Source: Dolomedes plantarius (lineage: Eukaryota; Arthropoda; Arachnida; Araneae; Dolomedidae). Taken from it: a stretch of DNA of 64,000 nucleotides. Shown in pieces: positions 21,801 through 49,769 of this stretch; within the stretch, counting starts at the first letter, position 1; every line of letters starts with the position of its first letter. Location of the stretch: contig OU015493.1 of the NCBI GenBank assembly GCA_907164885.2, forward strand, positions 65,408,126-65,472,125. The letters are read 5' to 3'. A program made the position numbers and the translations under genes. The notes under the pieces are model-generated. The model saw only the letters and a list, made by a program, of their open reading frames with translations. It searched no databases and was not told the DNA's origin.

Positions 21801-24800
21801 TCAAAAAATTGAAAATCCATTTTTTTAAAAATCCAATATGTACTTTTGGGCTTCAGCAGCAATCATTCAAATAAATTTTTAAAAATATAAGTAAAATAAT
21901 TCATAATACTTTTTTTTAAATTGGATTTTTAAAAGTAGTAAATCAAGTTTTAACAGAAACTACAATAATAGAAAAAAATCCATTTAAAATGTATAATATG
22001 AGCTTACTCATAATAAACAAAATATAAAGTATATAAGGTCTTTAAGAATTGCTGCCTAAGTCACTAAAAAATAGCAAATTTCAAGCTGTTTGAGAACGGT
22101 GGGTAGAGAAAGATAATTGAGAGAGCAATACTAGTTTTTGCAACATAGTTCATACCATATACTTTCTTCCTACTGAGTAAAAGAACTGAAATTTGAAAAT
22201 CCTTTATGATAAATACAGATACACAACAATAGATAAAATTTACAAATAATTTAGATCTCTCATATAAATGCAACTAAGAGTTTTAAATATTTAAATGAGT
22301 ATTTTTTTTAAATTGGGGTGGGGGTGGGGTTAAATGGAGGAAGGATTGGGGACACATGGAAAAACAATAGTAAAACTCTTGGTTATACTTGGAAGTTTAA
22401 AGGAAGGTCCTAACAAAGTGCTTTGTAAAGTTACATATGCATAAGGTTATACTCTATGTACATAGGCTCAAAACTTTACATTTCAAACATACAATATATG
22501 TACAGACTAATTACACTGCTGGGGACATTTCATACAGCTTGCACATATTGAGTTCATACTGAGTCACTAGGATACAGCATGTGACTGAAATCACACTATG
22601 CACAGCACAGCATTATTAAAAAGCATTAAATTGTGTACAGCAGTCCCTCTTTTTATGATGAAATACTATACAGTCTTCAGGCCAATTAAATAATTGTGAT
22701 TTTTGAAGAAGGATCATATGTAGTATTCACATATAGAATTCCAAGAGGAAAAAAAATATGTGTTTTAAGACTATAAATTCTAACTATTTAAGATGAAAAT
22801 AGAACTTTATGCAATTAAAAATAGCAAGGATAGAGCAGTTTCAAGTATCTAATATAATATACTAATTGCATCAGTTCAAATTTTTGGAAATAATCAGATA
22901 AGTAATTATGCACAAACAAAGTGTAAATATAAAACCTCAAAAATAATCACAAATGTAATTTGACTTATATGCATGCATATTAATTTATAGAATATGTTAA
23001 TACGTATTTCATTAAATATGTTAATTTCAAAAAATAAGCTTTTGAAGTAAAAGAAATTTTAAAATCAATGAATATGTAATTTCTAATATATTTATGTGAA
23101 TACATATATCTAAATTCTATCACAATTTTTGTTGAGTAAGGGCAAATTTTAGCCACTTTAATAATACTCGTGACATAAAACGAGGGACGGCAGTATCCCC
23201 AAATAATGGAGAAGCTTACATCATAAAAACATTTCAGTGCCAGTGCGAGAAAATAAGTGTAAATTCGAAATGAACCCCATAATGATGAGTAAGAAAAATG
23301 TTTGTTCTAAAAATACTTAAGTAAAAATAAAATTGAAACCTTTTCTATGTCTAGTCAGATCTAATGAGAGAAGCAATGGTGTCACTAAGCATAAAATACT
23401 TGCTGGCAGCTCAGATTATATAACACGACAGTAAACTCTCCAACATTTTTATACAATATATAGATAAAGAACAGATCATGAAATGTCAACAGTTAAATAA
23501 GTAGCTTACACAAACTCATGAAAATGAATAAGTGGATAAGTTAAATGTGACATTTATGAGAATTTACTGAGATTCAATGTAATTACTAATCCATCATAGT
23601 AAAATTCAAATCATTCTTTAAAATAATACAACTACACATAAAATAAACCGGGATGTAAAATATGATTATTACATTCTAGAATACAATTTAAATGTACAAT
23701 AAACTCAATAAATATACACAAAAGAAATAAAACAGCAACTCCAAAAACTATACGTACATATCTATCTATCTATATCTATATATATATATATATATGAAAC
23801 AGTAAACAAGGGCAATTTGGTTTATCTAGTAGTCAACATCTTTATGAACAAGCTATCAAACAAAATTGAGATACTTTAGCTAACTTGTATGGGGCCTTAA
23901 TTCAAAACACTTCATTTCTAGTATCAGAATTTTTTTTAATTTTTGTATTAATTTTTACAATTTAATATTTATTTACATAATTATTTGCATAAGCTACTCT
24001 CAAATAATTTTTTAACAATGTCCCCTACATTGTGAGCTCACTTTCTTAAGAGGAGAGCTAGTCTTTCAAGGAACATAAGCAAAAAATATTTACAAATAAC
24101 TCAAAAGCACTTTGTTCTATGTTCATTATTCACACAGAATTCAGTGACACACATCTCATTGCGAGTCCATGACTTTTCTATCCTAAATAACTCTGGAATG
24201 GTTTCTTATAGATTGAGATTAATAAAATATTACGAGTCTTGCAAGTGATGTTACGCAACATGCAAGTCAACAGTCAAACAGCTAAGAATAAAAAATATTC
24301 ACATTCAAGAACATACTTGCATCATTTTCTACACAAAAATTCATCATTAAAAATCAATGACTAAAAACAGTAAACATGTTAAAAAATGCAGCAAGAAGCA
24401 GGAGTACATACACATTTTTATACATATTTCCAGATTCATTTGGAGGGATCCATTCCTAAGATTTTTTTTTTTTTTTTCAGGACATCACCAGAGCTACAGC
24501 AGTGTGCATGTGCACAGACTAAAACAGCAGTGAAGAGGAGATCTGAAATGACTCACTCCTACAGAAGGTACAGAAACTGAATATATATATCTTAAGAGTG
24601 TAGAGCAGATAAAACAAGTGCTGGATTAATGAGACTAGTTTAAACCCGTGACCACAGTTTTTTTTTTCGCTTTGACAGTCTTCCATTTTGAGAAAGACTA
24701 CAGACAAGGAAATTGAAACAGGAACAGGTACCAGTGTTTCAATTCTGTCCCCATATCTTTTCTGGCTGTGACAGGTTTCCAGAAACACATTGGCTCCTTA

Positions 24801-24813
24801 ACAGCATCACAGC
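18866..24813. other. AT-rich region downstream of UBL3; possible long 3' UTR
   Basis: About 5.9 kb with no transposon domain, no long ORF and no paired repeats. The only simple repeat is (TCTA)n/(TA)n at about 23757-23797. It lies immediately 3' of the UBL3 stop on the minus strand. Part of it is probably 3' UTR, but no single polyadenylation site can be chosen among the many AATAAA-like words. Confidence 0.5.
23757..23797. repeat. (TCTA)n-(TA)n microsatellite
   Basis: Short compound simple repeat in the UBL3 3' flank. Confidence 0.9.
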
Positions 24814-41648
<16,835 letters not shown>

Positions 41649-42572
41649 CTGAAAATAAAAAATAGAGATTTTTAATTACGAAAACATCCATTACAATTAC
41701 TTCAGTAAATATATGCACTAATCCCATATTTAATACAAAATAATTGCTTCATAAAAATGAATTCAGGATTATAATCTTAACTTGATTATCGTGACTTGTT
41801 TATACATCCGGAGGTCAGAATAAATAACCTTGAATGGCTGGAAAATTTTCACCAGCAAGCTATGAAATGAACAAAAAACGTTTTCGAATCAAGGCCAAAA
41901 GCTATCCACTGTAAAATTACCTTCAAAGAAATTACAACTAATAAACTTTTTATTACGGAATTCCACATTATCATGAATATTTTAATAATTTCAGCAACAA
42001 TGGCCTTCATACTCTCAAATTGTCTTTCAATTGCCCCACTTCTATTGAATTACTAAGAAAAAAATATAACATTATAGTCTTTAAAAATATAGCATCCGTA
42101 AAACTCACTATTGATTTCGTTAACACCTTACTAAATTTAAACCACTTCAAGAATTTTTAGAGATCACTCACGAATTTAAAACATGAATTCTGCATTGCTC
42201 ACATTTCTTTCTTCGATATTACACAGCCATAAACTTTCTTTTCCATGAAAATACATTAAGTGAATTGTAACAATCCGCAGATAAATTATCTTAACAGAAT
42301 ACGATCATATTTCAAGCAAATGCGCAATATCCATCTCTCATTATGTATTGTTGCAAGCGAAACACATCAATTTTCGACCAAACACTCGGTGTAAAAAAAA
42401 CCCCTCAAAACAACTGTTTACTTCCCGATACACCCAAGGCCCGCATTTATATTAGACAACTCGCAAACAAAAAAATGTACAATTATGCGGGCAGAAAATA
42501 AAATTGTGCGCTGTGAATAAGACTGACAGATGCTTTATTTCCCGTATCTACGCGGATACACCCGAAGTAGCT

Positions 42573-42604
42573 ATTGTGAGTGATGTAAAGACATCACTCA
42601 CAAT
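42573..42604. repeat. Perfect 14-bp hairpin
   Basis: ATTGTGAGTGATGT and its exact inverse are separated by AAAG. Function unknown; it may be the end of a small foldback element. Confidence 0.85.
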
Positions 42605-43019
42605 ATGGGCGTTGTCCTCCACATCAACACCCTGAAACTCAGCAAAAGAGAAGGGAAATATTCGCTTAACTGTGCCGATAAGGTCATATCACTACACCTA
42701 TTTTGGTACAGAGAAAAAAGTTTAAAAAATAAATAAACAAATAAATAAAAGATATCTTCATGAGGGGTTCAAACATAAAACTGGTCTTTTACAGCTCGAT
42801 GAGATACTTTCAGTATACCGCTATCGTCATAGTACGTCACGAAAACTTGAGAATGGCAGCGGAAGAATCCAACACGCAAATCTTGAAAATGGACAGAGAC
42901 TTGAAAGTTTGTAAAGTGCACTGCCGCGTTCCTGTCACAGTTACATCTTCAAAGAAATACTGTCACCAACCCTCAATCAAATAAAAATATCGTAATCATT
43001 TTGCAACACACCATTATGA

Positions 43020-43180
43020 ATACACATATGGGACACGATACCTTTTTGACGCCCCCCTTTCCGAAAAACATATAGTAATATAGTATATAGAATTAGCGAA
43101 AAGGACCATTTGGCGCCTCTGTGCGAGTTGCGACCGGGGCATGATAGACCCCCTTGCCCACCCCTCGCTACGCCACTGAT
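43020..43180 (-). mobile_element. GTGGCG-type short repeat
   Basis: Ends (plus strand) CCCCTCGCTACGCCACTGAT, the inverse of the CAGTGGCGTAGC end type seen at 6718 and 45645. No coding sequence. Confidence 0.45.
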
Positions 43181-44445
43181 ACTGTAATAAAAGTAGAATT
43201 TAATTAAAAAAAATAATGGAACTGGCGTATACTTTTTAAGGGTTCTCTTAAATTTTTGAGAAAAAAATAGAAATCTGTTTTATTCTTTAGTCTAAGAACT
43301 ACGCTAGCATATTTGACAACTTTTAATTTTATATGCAAATATTTTTTGGTGATGCATGGATAAACCGCTCACGGATAATTGGGAGTTCAGTACATCTACT
43401 TTTGCGAGATTTGAGAAGCTTTCTAATTTTGCACAAGGCTTCGTTGCCCTTATTTATTGTTTTCAATGAAAGTTTCCTGGACCGCTAAGATGCATCCAGC
43501 GCGGACCTCAAATCACGTAACAATTGCTTTCAGAAAATATTTAAGGCTTATTAACATGGGATTCGTTGCTTCAGCAATAGTGAAATGACTCCTGAAGGCT
43601 AATCTTTAAGAACCAACCCAACAAAATTAATCTGTTTAAAAGCTTGCACGATAAATACAATCCGTAAGAAATGATCGCGAAAAGAAAAATGTTTTTCCCT
43701 CCTCGAAAAGAATACAGGCAGTCCATGTTTAGAAACGCGTGACTAAACCAAAACAACGAAGATAAGAAGTCTTGCAGGATGCCCGAGCATTTAAATAAAA
43801 TGTGGGTCGCGACACACTTTCGACTCCTCATTAGATAAAATAAAATTCCTCGGATTCAATCACAAATAAGAGACCAACAGCATATTTCTTGCTTTTCGAA
43901 ATGTACCACATTTATCGCAATTACAACCCCTAAGCTTCTCGAAGATGGGTCACTGCTTTCACCACCTTTGACAGTTTTCGCAAAAAATAAATGATAAAAA
44001 TATCTACCGCATGACCACAATTTTTGCGGCCGAAAATAATTCGAAGAAGGTCTGACTCACTGCATGGATAGACCAGCGCACTATCAGGGAAATCGATAGT
44101 TATAAGAAAACCAAATGTTGCAGATAAAAACGTGCTACGCACGGCTCCGTACTATGCTGAGCGAGGTATGCATCAATTGCATAGTTGAAACGTTTGTCGG
44201 AATATGCATACCTTGTGTTGCAAAATCGGAGAGTGGTTCAGTGGTAAATTTCAAAGAATAATCAAATAATCAGATGCACGGCTAAACATTACAAATAATT
44301 TTAACAACACACAAAATAAATGGCAAATATAAGGGTTAAAAATCCAATCAAATTACGAGCTAGTTCGTTCGATATAGGACTTATCGTTCCGTATCAAAAT
44401 CTTATTCTATCTCGTTCGAATCATAATCTAAACCTAATATATTTA

Positions 44446-44912
44446 CAGGCCCTGATTTTCCATTAGGCCCGGGCCTAGGGGCCCCCAAATTTTTAATTTT
44501 AAAATGAAAAATTAAAAAAAAAATGGAATAGGGAATTTTTTCTATTTTACCATTTTTAATAGCAATTTTTTTTTATATATCCTTTCAAATCTGATTGGTT
44601 CATCAAATGTATAGTTATATGTATAGTTCATATGTATATTATAATATGTATAAGGGATTAATAAGTTTTTCTGGTTGCAGTGTATTGGTGTTTTAATGAT
44701 AAAGTTAATATGTTGTATTGCTTTTTGTTATTTGATAATGTTCTAGGCTTCTATGTTTCACATAGCCAATTCTTGTTAAAATGGTACTTTCACAATGATT
44801 CATGACTATCTTCTTTGAGAGTCAATTTTGGAAATTTTACGCCCACATCGGTGTTAGGGGGCTCCCATCTCGAGTTGTGCCTATCGTCAAGAATTTTCTA
44901 AATCGGGCCCTG
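44446..44912. mobile_element. Short non-autonomous hAT element
   Basis: The left end CAGGCCCTGATTTTCC and the inverted right end CAGGGCCCGATTTAGAAA are similar. The flanking octamers TATATTTA and TATATTTG differ at one base, as expected for an 8-bp hAT target duplication. 467 bp without an ORF. Confidence 0.75.
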
Positions 44913-45644
44913 TATATTTGAGGTAGAGAGGCTACGAGATTATCTATCAAGCAGCGACATCAAACGTCGTCTATAATTATTTAAGCACACTAGCGCTACC
45001 TAACTGAAACTTTCTCAACACCTTGTCTGAATGAATTCGCATTATAGAGATCTGATTAGTTTGAACTTCGTAATTTTACAAGCAGGGGAAAAATCTCCAG
45101 ATACAATGGGGTAAGAAGAATAAAAAGCACAATTCTACAAACACACATAATAACGTTATACAGCAGCTATTTAGAGGTAACTTTTGTTTATTAATGTATT
45201 TATAACCATATTTTATATATCATTATTGCTTCCTTTTCTCTTAAGCTGTTTTCCGGTCATTCAATTTGTTTTTAGATAAAATCACAACCAATTTTCACAC
45301 GTTTCGAACCTACAGACATTATCTAGAGATAATGGATTTATGCGTGACTGGTATTTCCAACTTTTATTAAAAGTTCCATTGAGAACCTGAATCCGCAATT
45401 TGGCCCCAAATTTTGTTACAACATTGTGTGAATAACGACACAACTAGAATGAATTTGGGAAGGGGGGGGGGGGGGATAAAATTACAAGGGGAAGAACTGA
45501 CATATCAGGGTGTATTTTGATTGATATAAATGAACACCAGAATTACCTTTGCTTCCAATTTTTTATGCTTCTGGAAAGAGTGCAGCGGGTTTATATCTAT
45601 AGGACACCACACCACAGATAATACAAACATGGCACAATACACTT
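44913..45644. other. Intergenic stretch, no recognised gene
   Basis: Contains a poly-G run at about 45462-45474. A donor-like GTAATT with an ORF ending before it at 45546 was examined as a UBL3 first exon and rejected. Confidence 0.5.
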
Positions 45645-45838
45645 CAGTGGCGCACCCGGGATTTTTTTCTTGGGGGGGGGGCGAAATGAACGGATAAAAA
45701 TATTTATAATGCATGGGGGGGGGGGGGCGAGATGAATGGATAAAAATATTTATAATGCAAAATCAATATTCATAATGCAATTTCTATTTCTTTGGGGGGG
45801 GGGGGGGCTCTTGGCTCACCCCCTGGGTGCGCGACTGA
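45645..45838. mobile_element. GTGGCG-type short element with poly-G tracts
   Basis: Starts CAGTGGCGCACCCGGGATTT and ends CCTGGGTGCGCGACTGATA, an imperfect inverted pair. Inside, a ~55-bp unit (G-run, GCGARATGAAYGGATAAAAA, TATTTATAATGCA) is duplicated. No ORF. Confidence 0.65.
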
Positions 45839-48800
45839 TACACTTACATTTGGTTTATTTACTGACAGCAATCTACATTTGAGACTTTTTCGATTACGGT
45901 GAAAAGTTGATTAGGAGCGCAACAGTCATTTTCTGCAACACACAGGCTAAACTGAACGGATCTTACAGCTTAAAGCTGAACCCAAACGGCTCCTCATCCT
46001 TACAGAAAGATTAGAACCTGCCGACTCTTGATTCCGAAGGCTATCGGCATTCATGCGACCATCATCAAACTTTTTATTATTTACCACGGGAAATGTATTT
46101 AGGTCTAATACTTTTTTTAAATTACTAAACTTTGCATTTAATGTAAATATGCAGGGGGGGGGGGGAGTCGGCTAGTTGGATGCACTAAACTCAGAATTTC
46201 AGAAGAAATGAGTAAGTGTTCTCAAAACTGGGCTAAGCAAACCACATATTTACATCATATATTTGGAAAATTACACATTAACACACGCAGTGCCTATCAC
46301 AACACGCGGCATTTTGTAAATACGGTTAACCAATATGGTCAGTGATTAACCGATAATCCGAAATTCTTTCACTGTCCTTAAATGACATACTGAATTATCA
46401 ATCTCGTTTGGTCTCTAAAAAAGATTTCCTCTTTTCACCTTTGGATCAAATGGTCACATCATGCAATAAATGCTGCATAAAATGAATTGAAAGATGACAC
46501 TGATGTAAAGGTGAGTAACAGCATTGTAGCAGAAAAAATAGAAGACTAAAACCTGTAATCTGAAAAAAAGGGTAGGTGAATGAAACTGGCGGGTTCGAAC
46601 AAAAAAGGATATTATCAATATTAAAATAGGCTGGTCGGATCGATTACATTGGATTGAAAAAAAAATAAATAAAAACAAGACAGATCCCCGATTTTTCCCC
46701 GCGCAGACACGGTACGAGAAAAATACTCTTCAGATATCCACCATAGGTGTGTTCAAATACCGTTCTCTGTGCGATTTGGCTTTGTTCACTTTTAGGCTAC
46801 ACGTGGGGAAATCGTAGTTTTCCATCATCCGATTGCTCGGCAAAGAAGGCTTTAAAAAAGAGTAAGAGAGTGAAAGAGATGAATTTACAATATATTCACT
46901 ACCCGAAAATCTCTTTATCTTTAAGAAATGACCACTTGACCACAGATTAATTTAGATCCGGTGCAACTTAAATCAGACTTCATTCAAGACTTTGACAGCA
47001 CTTACACATTTTAAAAATAAGTATTCCAAAGATCCCTCCTCAATATATATTCGGTGAAATATTCCATTAACCTACGCGCCTATCTGCTTTCAATAAATTA
47101 CATCAGTATATAAATAATCACGATTTTTCTCAATCAGCTCAGTTGAATAGATGGTGAATATGCTTGTCAGATAACTTAGGAGATCGATCATTCATTCGTG
47201 GACGCCATGCGTCCAGTATTTTATATTAATCGAAGGGGGGTGTGATTGCTTACGTAAACTTTAGTACGATAAACCAAAATCAGCAGTCTCAACAACTTCC
47301 ATGCGACATAACTGGAATTTTATTCCGGACCTATCACTCAGATATTACATTTTCAAAACACTAATAAGAGGCTAGGCACATATAAAGATTAGTCTTTTCT
47401 AAGAAAACTCCCACCTCCTTACTAATCTATGTCTGCAAGAGCGGAAACGCATAAGGAAAAAAAAATCTTTGTAATTTGCAACGTAAAACAGCATAGGAAA
47501 TATTATTCTCGTGCATACACAATCTGTTTAAGGTATTAGTAACATCCTTATGCTTAATTTTAATTTTCTATTGGACAATTTTTTACTACAAACATTTACT
47601 ATTGGCGACGACTTTTACAAGCCAAAAGAAAGAGTATGGACATTTATACTGATTATCGCCCAAATATTACTTTGCTATTCATTCATATGTTTATGGGAAC
47701 AATATACAAGATTTGAATATGCATATTTTCAACACAATTCTCACTCGGAAAAATATTGTGTTTTGTTGATAAAATTTAAGAAAACTCTCAGGTGTTTCTT
47801 CCAGACAGTTTATTATGTTTTCATGTTTATTTCACTACCTGTGACATATCGTAGGTTTACTCTAATGAGAGTCCATTTGACCAAGGTTCTAATGGACTCA
47901 TTACAATACTCTAACTAAACAATGTGTAGATCTATAACACGACTATCATACTTTTTGCATCCCCCTCCTCCTGAATTTCAAACTCCCTGAGAATTTCATG
48001 CTGAAATAAATAAGTGCAGTAGTTGAGATGGCTGAATGGATTCCGCACTCGGGAGTAGTAAATACGATTAGTTTTCGGGCCTTACGTAACGGTTTTAAAA
48101 TAGATTTCGCTGAAACCCATCGGCAAGGCAACAAAACGAGTTGCCAAATAGTGCAATTACATCAACACAACCTGCTGCCGAGATGAGGAGGCGTCCCGCC
48201 GCCAAGTCTTTAATTTAAGGTCAGGTTATCGCACACAAGAATAACAAGGCAACGGATCGCTTGATACTTTTCGCGGCTCGGAATCATTCTCAGAGCTGCG
48301 GAAATTCACAGAAGCCCTAGATTTGGATGAGCCCTATTTTTATCACCCTATTCAATATCATGCATCAAAAATCTTGCTATTTTAAGAAAGAAACATTAAT
48401 GAACGACTGGCGATACTTATACTAAGTAGTACTTTATAATTAAAACATAATTTCGGTTAATTCGGACAAATTTGTGCTAAATAACAGCTAATTTTGCTAT
48501 AAATGGTTTCAAAATCACTAAGTTCAGTAGGGTCATAATGAACGATTAAATGAATTACGCCTATTAAGCGCCGCTGAAGTTGTGCGTGTATGTAATATAC
48601 ACACATATGAATCATCAGCCATTGAGTTCAACCTGTAGAGAAGCATACCCAGAAATATGTTTCCCACTGTATCGTTTTAGTATCCACTACATGAGTAAGT
48701 GGAACCAAATCATCGTATTTCTGAAGAAATATTGCATTTACTTACATCGCAGCAACTGAGGGCAAGGATAAGGATATGAAAACTCGTTTTTCTTGTGAAT

Positions 48801-48900
48801 GCTCATGTGCAATATGATCTACTGGGCTTAGTTCTCGATGTGTTTACTCATACTGTGACCCGTTAGTTTTTGTCTTTTTGCTTTTCATTTTCAAATCATT
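45839..48900. other. Intergenic stretch, no recognised gene
   Basis: Mixed AT-rich sequence. It contains one 122-codon ORF (47550-47918), listed separately, and a poly-G run at about 46154. No transposon domain seen. Confidence 0.5.
47550..47918 (+). other. Uncharacterised hydrophobic ORF, 122 codons
   Basis: The ORF has two hydrophobic stretches that could cross a membrane (WTFILIIAQILLCYSFICLW at about residues 30-50, FFQTVYYVFMFISLPVTY at about 83-100), with a charged segment between them. No family recognised. It could be a fragment of a multi-pass receptor pseudogene or a chance ORF in AT-rich DNA. No splice context was established. Confidence 0.25.
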
Positions 48901-48906
48901 TGTTCA

Positions 48907-48979
48907 TATATATATATATATATATATATTGATTAAAATGTGTATACCCCCTCTCTCACTCACTCACTCACACACACAC

Positions 48980-49039
<60 letters not shown>
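48907..49039. repeat. Compound microsatellite (TA, CTCA/CA, TA)
   Basis: (TA)n at 48907-48930, (CTCA)n/(CA)n at about 48950-48981 and (TA)n to 49039. It directly abuts the left end of the pogo-like element. Confidence 0.95.
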
Positions 49040-49042
<3 letters not shown>

Positions 49043-49769
49043 TCGAACCTCCATATATCGAAGTAGCAAAGTGCCGGAAAAAAATTCGATATATAGAAAT
49101 TTCAATATATAGAATTGATCTTTGTTTTATCATAATTCTCCTAAAACATTAAAATTAAAGCTAATTTTCGTATACGAACCTCCATTTCCAATTTATATGC
49201 TAATCACATTAAATGAAAGTTAATAACTAAAAAAATGATCTTAGTTTTATCATAATTCTCCTAAAACTCATAATGGAGTTTCGTATACGAACCTCCATTT
49301 CCAATTTATATGCGAATCACATTAGATGAAAGTTAATAACAAAAAAAAGGAATTAATATGAAAGATTTATTGAGTACTACATACCCTTTAAAAAACAATA
49401 ATCCAGACAGTGGTTACAATGATCACAGTTACATTCTTTTAAAAAAAACTACGAATATCTTGCTGAACAGCCAGTTTTGCAAAAAGTTCAAAGAAATGTT
49501 CGCATTTATTCAGTCCACTAAAAACTTCATCAGGGACATTTCCGCGAATTGAAGTCTACGACGTATTGTTTCAAACGCCAAAAATTGGGAGATTTTATTC
49601 TAAACTAGAATGAAATCTCCCAATATGTCTTGAAAAAAAATTTCGATATATAGAGATTTTTTCGATAGATGGAAACAGTTTTTCTATGTAATGAACATGG
49701 AGATTTGCTAAGAGTTCGATATATAGAAAATTTCGATATAGGGAAGTTCGATATATGGAGGTTCGACTG
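49040..49769. mobile_element. pogo/Tigger-like non-autonomous element
   Basis: Inverted ends CAGTCGAACCTCCATATATC and GATATATGGAGGTTCGACTG flanked by TA. Subterminal TTCGATATATAGAAA-type motifs recur on both sides. A ~117-bp unit is tandemly duplicated at about 49117-49348. No transposase sequence was recognised; the 49358-49552 ORF has no known domain. Confidence 0.85.
49117..49348. repeat. Two-copy tandem repeat, ~117 bp unit
   Basis: Both units carry GTTTTATCATAATTCTCCTA, GTATACGAACCTCCATTTCC and ATGAAAGTTAATAAC. They are nearly identical. Internal to the pogo-like element. Confidence 0.9.

Larger units (their letters stand above)
41649..44445. other. Upstream/intron 1 region of UBL3; no recognised exon
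   Basis: AT-rich with short ORFs lacking domains, for example 42760-42984. The first coding exon of UBL3 should lie here or further right. Several donor-like sites exist, but none follows a convincing UBL3 N-terminus. Confidence 0.5.

Noticed and set aside
45505..45714. Candidate UBL3 first exon ending at a GTAATT donor
   Set aside because: The phase would fit, but the peptide (MFVLSVVWCPIDIN...) is unlike any UBL3 N-terminus and the donor is weak.
48020..48110. tRNA-Ser-like start (GAGATGGCTGAATGG)
   Set aside because: No B-box or closing acceptor stem follows, so no tRNA can be supported.
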